Shown: positions 19,743 to 27,966 of the stretch, in pieces | How positions within the stretch are numbered: the stretch's first letter is position 1 | How the letters are laid out: the number at the start of each line of letters is the position of its first letter | NCBI GenBank assembly: GCA_016699445.1 | Contig: CP064976.1 | Coordinates: forward strand, 2,480,001 to 2,544,000 | Source: Deltaproteobacteria bacterium | GTDB lineage: Bacteria > UBA10199 > JACPAL01 > GCA-016699445 | DNA length: 64,000 nucleotides | Direction of reading: 5' to 3' | Notes under the pieces: generated by a model | What the model was told of the DNA's origin: nothing | Seen by the model: only the letters and a program-made list of their open reading frames with translations | Databases searched by the model: none | Position numbers and translations under genes: made by a program

Positions 19743-19744
19743 TT

Positions 19745-20338
19745 TTAGTGAGTCTTTATTCCATTAATAGACTGCAGTTCGATAATAGCTTCGTCATGCT
19801 GTTGTACTTTATGTGCAACATAATCCATTTTCTCATTAAGCTCAGAAATTCCCTGTGTGTTTTGATCAACTTTAAGACTTAATGAAGCAATATCACCTTT
19901 AAGTTCAGTCCTAAGATCCTGCATATCACCTTTAAGTTCAGTCCTAAGATCCTGCATATCACCTTTAAGTTCAGTTCTAAGATCCTGAATATCACCTTTA
20001 AGTTCGGTTCTAAGATCCTGAATATCACCTTTGAGTTCGGTTCTAAGATCCTGAATATCACCTTTAAGTTCGGTTCTGAACGTTTCAATTTTGTCTACAA
20101 GTGATCTTCTTGTAAAATCTAATTCGTCTCTAATATCTTTGATATCGAGTTTGATGGTTTGAATCTCTTCTTTCATGCTTGCTTGAAATCCAAGCAAACC
20201 TTCAGCAACAGCTCTAAACTCACTTTTCAGATCCTCAACCAAAACTGCAGTGTAATGGGAAACTGATTCTGACTTATTGGAAATATCAGAAACTTTTTTG
20301 GTGCTTTTAAGGGCTTTTTTAGACGTGCTTTTTTTCAT
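19745..20338 (-). CDS. Coiled-coil protein with tandem hendecad repeats
   Basis: Predicted cytoplasmic protein of about 197 residues, started at ATG 20338 (MKKSTSKKALKSTKK). A basic N-terminal tail leads into a helix-rich middle and then six tandem 11-residue units of the form RTELKGDIQDL (residues about 88-153), followed by a further helix. Eleven-residue periodicity is typical of right-handed coiled coils. No enzymatic motif is seen and I do not recognise a named family. It is transcribed toward the thi operon and ends right against the TPP aptamer, so a thi promoter must lie inside it or be shared with it. Confidence 0.72.
   Translation of the reverse strand: MKKSTSKKALKSTKKVSDISNKSESVSHYTAVLVEDLKSEFRAVAEGLLGFQASMKEEIQTIKLDIKDIRDELDFTRRSLVDKIETFRTELKGDIQDLRTELKGDIQDLRTELKGDIQDLRTELKGDMQDLRTELKGDMQDLRTELKGDIASLSLKVDQNTQGISELNEKMDYVAHKVQQHDEAIIELQSINGIKTH
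19880..20077 (-). repeat. 33-bp tandem repeat, six units, in the coiled-coil gene
   Basis: Six head-to-tail 33-base units encode RTELKGD(I/M)QDL. The first five (19913-20077) differ by only a few bases, such as ATA or ATG for the Ile/Met position and silent third-position changes; the sixth ends IASL and is diverged. Such uniform units point to recent expansion, and the copy number may vary between strains or be miscounted by assembly. Confidence 0.9.
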
Positions 20339-20497
20339 CGCGAAGGGCGAACTTACAGAACGAAAAAGAAAAAGCAAAGCCTTTGAAGTCCTGCATGAAA
20401 TATTCTTAAAATTATCAATCTGAAAAAATTATCGGAATGATAAGTCCGTTTTTTCCCAAAAAAAATTATAAGAAGTGTAACAAGAGTCACTTGTCAC

Positions 20498-20513
20498 TGG
20501 CATGAGAAGTGCT
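20498..20513 (+). promoter_or_regulatory. Putative sigma-54 (-24/-12) promoter
   Basis: TGGCATGAGAAGTGCT matches the TGGCAYRNNNNTTGCW consensus at all fixed positions but one (G for the first T of TTGC). The GG (20499-20500) and GC (20511-20512) have the required spacing. Transcription would start near 20524, giving a 5' leader of about 55 bases before the ATG at 20579, with AAGAGGG as ribosome binding site. Confidence 0.6.
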
Positions 20514-20578
20514 TGAGTGATAAGCTTTGGGAAAATTTTCACCTATGAGGGGTATTATCTGCATTTTTAAGAGGGATT

Positions 20579-23500
20579 ATGAAGAAAATAAAATCTGTAT
20601 TAATTGTTATCGTAATAAGTCTGATTCTTTCATCACGAGTCATGGCGGTGTCGAATAATCCGATGCAGTCAGCTGACTCAGCTCCAGTGCCTTACGGAAC
20701 AGTTTATGCGACAGCTATAGATGCAACGGGTAGAACCTATATTGGTGGTAATTTTTCACATGTGGGATCTTATACGGGTAACGGCATCATTGCGGATGCT
20801 TCAACAGGTGCTTTGGCGTCAGTATATCCAAAAGTAAATGGACCTGTCATGGCTGCTGCTTCTGATGGAGCGGGAGGGTGGTATATTGGTGGTGCCTTTA
20901 CCCGAGTGGGAGATGTCTCGAGGACACGGTTAGCTCACATACTCAGTGATGGATCTGTGGATCCTGATTGGACTCCTGCTGCCAGTGCTTCGGTTAATTC
21001 CATTGTAGTCAGTGGTACAGGTGCCAGTGCAATTATTTATTTAGGTGGAGATTTTGTTACAGTCACCCCTCAGGGATCAACCACGCCCTCTACAACCAAT
21101 CGTATTGCAGCTCTTACAAGTACTGGTAGTCTTCTGAGTGGATTTACTTATCCTTGTAATATCAACGATACTGTCAAAACGTTATTTCTCCAAGGATCTA
21201 CGCTTTATGTTGGTGGAAAATTTTCTAATGTCAGCTGTTCATCGACGACGTTTAATAGGATTATTTCTTTTAATGCGACTAGTGGATCTGTGATAACAAG
21301 TTTTGCTCCTAATTTAGAAGCTGAGGTTAATGATATCGTTTCCGACGGAACCTATGTTTATGTAGCGGGGCTTTTTGCTAGTAAATTGGCTCGTTTCAAT
21401 CCTGCTACCGGTATTGTTGATAGTGCATGGATACCAGCACCTGATCAACCACCTACGTCTCTGGCTCTTAGTGGAGGGAATCTTTATGTGGGTGGATTTT
21501 TTAATCGTATTGGTGGTCAGTCCCGTACATGTCTGGCTTCCCTCAGCACTTCCTCAGGTGCAGTGACTGTTTCTTCATGGGCTCCCTATCTTGGCAGTAG
21601 AAATGGCTCACTTAGTGTTTATAATATATCAATTTCGGGTACCCGTATTTTTGTTACAGGGAATTTTAGTGCAGCTAATTCTAGCGGTAGAAGCTATGTG
21701 GGCGCCTTGCTTCGTCACTCAGCAGCTTCTTTTGAACTGAGTGGAGGAGCTCTTACATCATGGAATCCAAACTTGAGCAGCTTCACTAATCATTTTGCGC
21801 TCACTTCTGATGGTACTCATATTTATATGGGCGGTACTTTTAATTCAGCGGGGGCTGGATCATCTCAAGCTCGAAGTGGTTTTGCTTTAATCAATTCTGA
21901 TGGGAGTCTTGATGAGAGCTGTAAACCTTCTTTTACAGCTTCCCTTGATCTTTCAGTATACGATATCGCCCTAGATGGAGCTTACATTTATGTGGGTGGT
22001 AGTTTTGACTCTGTGACTATTGGAAGTGTCACAACAAGTCGTCAGAAAATTGCCCGACTGAATGCCTCTGATTGTAGTTTGGATGCGTGGTATCCAGGGA
22101 ATCTCAATGATAGTGTGGAGTCGATCCTTGTGAGAGCCCCCTATGTTTATTTTTCGGGTTCATTTTCTCGTGTTGGAACAGATTCAACATATGGTGGTGC
22201 TGCAAGAATGACGATTGCGGGTAGTTTAGATACAACTTGGAAACCTCTTTTTGAGAGTGGCTATGATGTAAAAACTATGAGTCTCTCTGAAGACGGTTCT
22301 CTTCTTTTTGCTGGAGGAAATTTTACTACAGTTAATAGTAGTGCTCAGCCAAACTTTGCGGTTATCGATTCGACTCCCACAAGTACTGGTGTCTTGTCTC
22401 CAGTGTGGATTGATGTTCCTAAACCTAATAATCTTGTATATTCCATCGTTCATGATGACACTGAACTCTATATAGGGGGGGGCTTGACAGCGATAGGTGC
22501 AGGGCCTGCTCTTATAGCGCGTTCCTATCTTGCGGCCTACACTCTTTCTACGGCGAGCTTGGATACTGTATGGGTTCCTAGTCTGGTAGGTTCTCAAGTT
22601 TCTGATATGACATTATCCGCAGATGGAGATCGCCTCTTAGTTGTGGGACAATTTTCAGCTTTAGGAGGTGCTCCTCATTTCAATTTTGGAGCTATTTCTA
22701 CAACAGATACAGGTACTGTAAAAAATTGGTCACCCAACTTTTCTGTAGCAATGGGAGGTTCTGTCGCTACCGATGGTAGTATTGTGACTTTAGGTGGGAA
22801 TGGTATTTCGGATGTATCACGTTATTCTGCGAATGAATCTTTTGCCCGTTTTGCCATTCCTTCAGTCTCTTTTGCTTCAGCCGCATCATCAACACCAGAA
22901 AGTGCTTCAGCTCTTATCCCTTTGACACTTTCTGTAGCGGATCCGGATCCGATTACAGTCAGTTATATGATTGCCGATGGCACCACCACATCCGCTGATT
23001 ATACGGCGAGTTCGTCGGTTGTTATTCCATCAGGGAGTACGACGGCAAATATCAATATTAGGATTAATGATGATTATTACTACGAGCCTTCAGAAACCAT
23101 GACTTTAAGTTTTTCAGATGTAGGTGGGGCTGCTTTTGGCAGTATTTTAAGTCATACATTGACAATAAATGATAACGACCCCCCTCCCACGATCTCTTTT
23201 AATATTACAGGTATGGAGAATTTTAATGAAAATGCTGGGGTGGTGGATATTAAAGTCAGAGCAAGCTCTGAGCCTCATCAAAATCCAATTACAGTTCTTT
23301 GTGAAACTACAACTTCCGGAACAGCTACGGTGGGATCAGATTTTCTCGCTACGTCTACGACACTGACGTTTACCTCTGACATAAACCTTCTAAACTGTTC
23401 TATTCCTATTATTGATGATACCCTTCAAGAAGGGAATGAAACGGTGAACCTTAGACTCTCAGGAGTCACTGGTGGAGCCAGTTTGGGGACAAGTGAGAAA

Positions 23501-23740
23501 ACATTTATCATTAATGCCAATGACTCCCCTCAAGTCAGTAGGGGATCTGGTGGCTCAAGTGAGAGTGGTGGGGCTTCAGAGACTGGCTCTGGAGGATCTA
23601 TGGCATCAGGTGGAGCTACCGTTGAAGGCTCTGGTGGTATTTCATCAGGAACAGCCGGTGATACGGGAGCTCCTACAGGGACTGAGCCCTCGACGTCTTC
23701 ATCAAATTCCGGTGGGGGATGTTCTTTGATCCTTCGATAA
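20579..23740 (+). CDS. Large secreted beta-propeller / Calx-beta protein
   Basis: Protein of 1053 residues. It opens with a signal peptide (MKKIKSVLIVIVISLILSSR, VMA). Residues about 30-760 are degenerate repeats with recurring YIGGxF and IYVGGxF strands, like the delta-60/DUF5122 beta-propeller repeats of deltaproteobacterial proteins. Residues about 765-960 hold two Calx-beta-like domains (SEN or PES start, DDYYYEPSETM and DDTLQEGNETV, each closing with INxND). A Gly/Ser/Ala-rich tail of about 80 residues with GSGGS blocks leads to the terminus SNSGGGCSLILR. Surface display or adhesion is inferred from the architecture. The single Cys in the tail may be an attachment or processing site. Confidence 0.85.
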   Translation: MKKIKSVLIVIVISLILSSRVMAVSNNPMQSADSAPVPYGTVYATAIDATGRTYIGGNFSHVGSYTGNGIIADASTGALASVYPKVNGPVMAAASDGAGGWYIGGAFTRVGDVSRTRLAHILSDGSVDPDWTPAASASVNSIVVSGTGASAIIYLGGDFVTVTPQGSTTPSTTNRIAALTSTGSLLSGFTYPCNINDTVKTLFLQGSTLYVGGKFSNVSCSSTTFNRIISFNATSGSVITSFAPNLEAEVNDIVSDGTYVYVAGLFASKLARFNPATGIVDSAWIPAPDQPPTSLALSGGNLYVGGFFNRIGGQSRTCLASLSTSSGAVTVSSWAPYLGSRNGSLSVYNISISGTRIFVTGNFSAANSSGRSYVGALLRHSAASFELSGGALTSWNPNLSSFTNHFALTSDGTHIYMGGTFNSAGAGSSQARSGFALINSDGSLDESCKPSFTASLDLSVYDIALDGAYIYVGGSFDSVTIGSVTTSRQKIARLNASDCSLDAWYPGNLNDSVESILVRAPYVYFSGSFSRVGTDSTYGGAARMTIAGSLDTTWKPLFESGYDVKTMSLSEDGSLLFAGGNFTTVNSSAQPNFAVIDSTPTSTGVLSPVWIDVPKPNNLVYSIVHDDTELYIGGGLTAIGAGPALIARSYLAAYTLSTASLDTVWVPSLVGSQVSDMTLSADGDRLLVVGQFSALGGAPHFNFGAISTTDTGTVKNWSPNFSVAMGGSVATDGSIVTLGGNGISDVSRYSANESFARFAIPSVSFASAASSTPESASALIPLTLSVADPDPITVSYMIADGTTTSADYTASSSVVIPSGSTTANINIRINDDYYYEPSETMTLSFSDVGGAAFGSILSHTLTINDNDPPPTISFNITGMENFNENAGVVDIKVRASSEPHQNPITVLCETTTSGTATVGSDFLATSTTLTFTSDINLLNCSIPIIDDTLQEGNETVNLRLSGVTGGASLGTSEKTFIINANDSPQVSRGSGGSSESGGASETGSGGSMASGGATVEGSGGISSGTAGDTGAPTGTEPSTSSSNSGGGCSLILR

Positions 23741-23821
23741 CCTGATCATCGTCATATTTTTTTCTCAAAATCGAAAAAAACGCGTGAAATTTTAAAAATA
23801 CTATTGTAGGCACGCCGACCT

Positions 23822-24943
23822 ATGAAAAGAGTCTCCCCTACAGTTATCGAAGTCGATCTGGAAGCTATTCGACATAATTACAAACAATTACGCAAACGTT
23901 ACCCAGCGTCCGCGAAGACATTATGTGTTGTAAAATCAAATGCTTATGGTCATGGAGCCGGTCGTGTGGCCAAGGTGCTGCAGGAAGAAGGGTCTGATTG
24001 GTTTGGGACCGGTACGGTGGATGAAGGGCTGGAATTGCGTGAGTCGGGAGTTAAAAAGCCCATCCTCCTTTTGATGGGAATGATCGAAGGTCACCCCAGC
24101 TGTACACTACGCTACCAGCTGACTCCTGTTGTTTATGAAATTTCAGAAGCTGAAAAATTGCATGAATTTTTAGCTCATTCGAAGCGTAAGCTGCCGATTC
24201 ATATTAAAGTAGATACGGGAATGAGTCGGTTAGGTGTTTTGCCTCGTGAGTTTGGGGCTTTTTGTGATCGTTTGAAGCCTTTGAGTTCTTTGGATCCTGT
24301 GGGTTTGATGACTCATTTTTCTGATGTGGCCAATGCTGAATGGACCACCAAACAAACCAAACTTTTTGATGCCGCCAAGACGATCTTTTTGGAAAAATTT
24401 CCTGGGCCCAAAGTTTTTCACATGGCCAATACGCAAGCAGCTATTGAGGGTAAAGTCGGGATGGGAGATTCAGACTGGATGGTGCGTTTGGGAATTTCTC
24501 TTTATGGGGCTTATCCGCTTGAAAAAGATAAGAAGTTGGTGGACCTCCAGCCCGCTTTGACTCTTAAGAGTAAAGTCATCAGTGTGAAGAAGATTCCAGC
24601 AAAAACTCCGGTGAGTTATCTGCGTTCTTATGTGACTAAAAAGGACAGTGTGATTGGGGTGATTCCTGTGGGTTATGCTGATGGTTACCCTCGTTGTTTG
24701 TCCAATGAAGCTCATGTTTTGATCCGTGGTAAGAGAGTTCCTGTGATTGGGATTGTGACGATGGATATGATCATGGTGGATTTGACCTCATTACCCAATG
24801 CTAAGGTTGGAGAAGAAGTGGTCTTGATTGGAACGCAAGCTAAAGAAGAAATTCGTGTGGAAGAAGTGGCGAAATGGGCTGATACGATTTCTTACGAAAT
24901 CTTGAGTCGTCTTTCACCACGTATCCCACGTGTTTACATCTAA
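23822..24943 (+). CDS. alr: Alanine racemase
   Basis: PLP enzyme of 373 residues that makes D-alanine for peptidoglycan. The PLP lysine lies in VVKSNAYGHG near residue 39; the N-terminal barrel continues with HIKVDTGMSRLG. The C-terminal domain has the catalytic Tyr region (PVSYLRSYVT), VIPVGYADGYPR and IVTMDMIMVDLT. The start is ATG 23822. The stop overlaps the mlaE start (TAATG at 24941-24945), so the two are probably cotranscribed. Confidence 0.96.
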   Translation: MKRVSPTVIEVDLEAIRHNYKQLRKRYPASAKTLCVVKSNAYGHGAGRVAKVLQEEGSDWFGTGTVDEGLELRESGVKKPILLLMGMIEGHPSCTLRYQLTPVVYEISEAEKLHEFLAHSKRKLPIHIKVDTGMSRLGVLPREFGAFCDRLKPLSSLDPVGLMTHFSDVANAEWTTKQTKLFDAAKTIFLEKFPGPKVFHMANTQAAIEGKVGMGDSDWMVRLGISLYGAYPLEKDKKLVDLQPALTLKSKVISVKKIPAKTPVSYLRSYVTKKDSVIGVIPVGYADGYPRCLSNEAHVLIRGKRVPVIGIVTMDMIMVDLTSLPNAKVGEEVVLIGTQAKEEIRVEEVAKWADTISYEILSRLSPRIPRVYI

Positions 24944-25751
24944 TGTCCCTTCAACAAACAGTCCAAAAACCAGTAGAGATTTTGGAAAAATCATTCTCTC
25001 GTTTATTCATGAGTTGGGTGAGTTTTTGTTTTTTACCCGTGAGTTTTTTCATTGGCTTTTTCAAAGGCCCTATCGATCCTCTTTGATTGTTCAACAAATG
25101 GAATTTATTGGAGTGCGTTCGCTACCGATCATTCTTTTGACTGGTGGTTTTACAGGAATGGTCTTTGGTCTGCAGACAGGTTATGCCTTTCGTCTTTTTA
25201 ATGCTGGAAGTTTTGTGGGCTCGACTGTGGGCCTTGCGTTGACTCGTGAAATTGCTCCTGTGTTTACAGCTTTGATGGTAGTGGCGCGGTGTGGTTCGGC
25301 TATGGCAGCTTCCATTGGAACCATGAAAGTGACCGAACAAGTCGATGCTTTGACCACGATGGCTGTGAGTCCTATTCACTATCTGGTTGTGCCACGCGTG
25401 GTGGCGTCGGTGTTGATGATGCCATTGTTGACGGGTGTGTTTATTGGGGTGGGCACTTTTGGTGCTTATATCGTCGCTACGGGACTTTTGAATATTGATC
25501 CCAATGCTTTCATGCAAAAGCTTACCTATTATGTGGATTTTGATGATGTGTTTGGTGGCATGATCAAAGCCGCTGTCTTTGGATTTTTTCTTTCGATCAT
25601 CAGCTGTGAGCGTGGTTATAAAACAACCAAAGGCGCTGAAGGTGTCGGTCTCTCAACAACTCAAGCAGTTGTGATTTCTTCTGTGTCCATTCTCATTGTT
25701 GATTATTTTCTCACTTCCTGGATCCTCGAATTTTTTTCGGGGGATATGTGA
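24943..25751 (+). CDS. mlaE: Phospholipid-transport ABC permease MlaE (one frameshift)
   Basis: Inner membrane permease of about 269 residues for lipid traffic to or from the outer membrane. The MlaE core is clear: GFTGMVFGLQTGY, LTREIAPVFTALMVVARCGS, AMAASIGTMKVTEQVDAL. I start it at ATG 24943, overlapping the alr stop; restoring one A in the run at 24965-24969 joins it to the main frame (MSLQQTVQKTSRDFGKIIL). Without the repair the frame can be read back into alr from 24930, which is not a natural start. It is separated from mlaF by a repeat element. Confidence 0.93.
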
Positions 25752-25779
25752 TGATGGGCGCTTCTAAAAAATATGTGGG

Positions 25780-25867
25780 TGTCATCACGAGGAGGCCGAA
25801 GGCCGACGTGGTGATCTCATACAAACATTTGATTAGGGAGATCGCCACGCTACGCTCGCGATGACAG
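25780..25867. repeat. Long inverted repeat, copy 1 (mlaE-mlaF gap)
   Basis: Imperfect inverted repeat of about 88 bases. The left arm runs from GTCATCACGAGGAGG to CGTGGTGATCTC and the right arm from GGAGATCGCCACG to CTCGCGATGACA, with an AT-rich centre. Each arm also folds on itself (GGCCGAAGGCC on the left). A related copy lies at 56328-56417. It resembles the dispersed GTCATTGCGAG-type intergenic repeats found in many bacterial genomes. Confidence 0.82.
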
Positions 25868-25870
25868 ACA

Positions 25871-26635
25871 ATGCAGCCTATGATACAGTTTCAAAATGTG
25901 ACCAAATCTTTCGGCACTCAAGTTGTGTTGAATCATATTTCATTTGAAATCCCCGCAGGAAAATTGACAGTAATTTTAGGCCCTAGTGGTGAAGGTAAAT
26001 CAGTACTTTTGAAACATATTATTGGATTGATGAAGCCAGACGAAGGCAAAGTCATTGTCGATGGTGTGGATCTCTGGTCCTTATCTGACAAAGAGAGGAC
26101 TGAATTTCGGAAAAAATTTGGAATGCTTTTTCAAAGTGCTGCGTTGTTTGATTCGATGACAGTTTTTGAAAATGTGGCTTTTCCTATAAGAGAACATACG
26201 TCGTTGTCGGAAGAAGAGATTAAATCAAAAGTTTTGGAAAAATTAAAAATGGTAGGATTAGAAAAGGCCATTGATAAAATTCCTTCAGAACTTTCCGGTG
26301 GTATGCGTAAACGTGTGGGATTAGCGCGAGCGATTGCTCTGGAGCCTAAGATTCTTTTGTATGATGAGCCGACGACTGGTTTGGATCCTTTGATGACAGA
26401 GTCGATTAATCAGCTCATTTATGAAACCCAAAAGAAACTTAATGGTCAAAATTCTGTGACTTCAGTGGTGATCAGTCATGATGTGGAATCGACATTTCGG
26501 GTTGCTGACTTGGTTGTGCTTTTGTATCGCGGACAGATTATTGCCGAAGGACGTCCGGACGATTTTAAAAACGGTAAGTTTACACATCCTTTTGTGAAAG
26601 AATTCTTAAGGGGGCATTTTGAAAAAAACATCTGA
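25871..26635 (+). CDS. mlaF: Phospholipid-transport ABC ATPase MlaF
   Basis: ATPase of 254 residues that pairs with MlaE. Walker A is GPSGEGKS, the Q loop FGMLFQSAALFD, the signature LSGGMRKRVGLARAIALEP and Walker B ILLYDEPTTGLDP, with the switch His in VVISHD. The usual family start (MIQFQNVTKSFG) would be ATG 25880; ATG 25871 at the edge of the repeat adds three residues. Neither has a clear ribosome binding site. It overlaps mlaD by 17 bases. Confidence 0.95.
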   Translation: MQPMIQFQNVTKSFGTQVVLNHISFEIPAGKLTVILGPSGEGKSVLLKHIIGLMKPDEGKVIVDGVDLWSLSDKERTEFRKKFGMLFQSAALFDSMTVFENVAFPIREHTSLSEEEIKSKVLEKLKMVGLEKAIDKIPSELSGGMRKRVGLARAIALEPKILLYDEPTTGLDPLMTESINQLIYETQKKLNGQNSVTSVVISHDVESTFRVADLVVLLYRGQIIAEGRPDDFKNGKFTHPFVKEFLRGHFEKNI

Positions 26636-27955
26636 ATTTCAAGTCGGACTCTTTGCCCTGATTGCCATTCTTCTTATTGCGTACATGAGTTTTCGCGTGA
26701 GTGAAGGTGGGCTTTTTAAGGGAGGGGATTATCAAGTCAAAGTCTTGATCGATTCTGCTGAAGGTTTGACCAAAAAAACACCCGTAGAGATTGCGGGTAT
26801 TCAAGTGGGCTACATTGATCATTTAGAGCTTCATGACGGCTCGCGAGCTTTGGCGATCTTACGTGTGAATAAGCAAGTGCAGTTGGGACAAAATGCTAAA
26901 GCTCAAATTCGCACTAAAGGATTTTAGGTGAGACTTATGTGGATCTTTTGCCTGGAGATTTTTCAACGGGTTTGATTGGTCCTGGTGGAGAAATTCGTGC
27001 GACCAATCCTTATGTGGATTTAGGTCAAATAGCTTCTGATGTGCGTGAGGTTACTTCAGCGATTAAAAAGATGATTGCCGATGATGGGCAAGGTCCGGTG
27101 ACGCGTATTTTGAAAAACATGGAGACGTTTACCGAAAAGCTTTCTCAAATGACGGTTCAAAATCAGCAAAACGTCAATGAGATCGTTGAAAATTTGAGAC
27201 AATTTTCCGGCAATCTCAATGGTTTGATGGCGGAAAAACGTGAAACTTTAAGCGAAACGATGGATCGGATTAATTCAGTGTCTCGAAAAATCGACGAGGG
27301 CCGCGGTACTGTTGGACGTTTGATTAATGATGGAGAACTGGCTCAAAATTTAAGCGAAACTTCGCGTGGATTAAACGATACTTTGGGTGGCATCAGTCGT
27401 TATCAAATCGAAATGGCTTACCATCTGGAATATCTTGGCCGTTCGAAAGATTATAAAAATTATGCGGGCCTGATTTTTAAACCACGTCCGGATAAGTATT
27501 TTATGGCAGAAGTTATTGTGGATCCCGATCCGTCGCCGATTATTACACACCGCACGACAACCATTACCACGGGAGGCTCGAGTACGACGGTTGAAGCTAA
27601 TCAGTCTGCAGTTGAGCGCAATGCCTTTTTGTTTTCTATCCAAATGGCTAAACAGTTTTATGATTTTACATTTCGTGGTGGTTTGATTGAATCTCGTGGT
27701 GGAGTCGGTATTGATTATGATTTAGGACCGGCTCAGGTTCAATTTTCTGCTTTTGATTTTGGCACTAAAGAAGGCCGCAAGCCTCATTTGAAAACCTTGG
27801 GTAAGCTTAATGTCACCAATAATTTTTTCCTCGTCGGTGGGTATGACGACTGGATAAATGTTGATCATGATCAAAGAAATTGGTTTATGGGCGCCGGTTT
27901 TCAATTGGTGGATAATGACATCAAGAGTTTGTTGGGGGCAGCAAGTTTTAGATAA
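26619..27955 (+). CDS. mlaD: MlaD/Mce-family lipid-binding protein (one frameshift)
   Basis: Inner-membrane-anchored MCE protein, about 445 residues when restored, that receives lipid from or passes it to MlaE/F. It has an N-terminal TM (VGLFALIAILLIAYMSF, residues 9-25) and one MCE domain (VKVLIDSAEGLTKKTPVEIAG). Restoring one T in the run at 26922-26925 reads TKGFLGETYVDLLPG. The rest (about residues 150-290) is helical, then a beta-rich C-terminal domain resembling outer-membrane or porin-like strands. It starts with TTG 26619 behind AAGGGGG. A long C-terminal extension is more than the E. coli MlaD carries. No mlaB, mlaC or mlaA is nearby. Confidence 0.9.
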
Positions 27956-27966
27956 TGGAGAATAAA

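Noticed and set aside
19880..20077. CRISPR-like array
   Set aside because: The 33-base units are contiguous with no unique spacers and are translated as hendecads of a coiled-coil protein.
20425..20455. Bidirectional terminator in the gap before the surface protein gene
   Set aside because: A CGGA/TCCG stem of only four pairs flanked by A and T runs; it lies between divergent genes, where a terminator has no obvious role.
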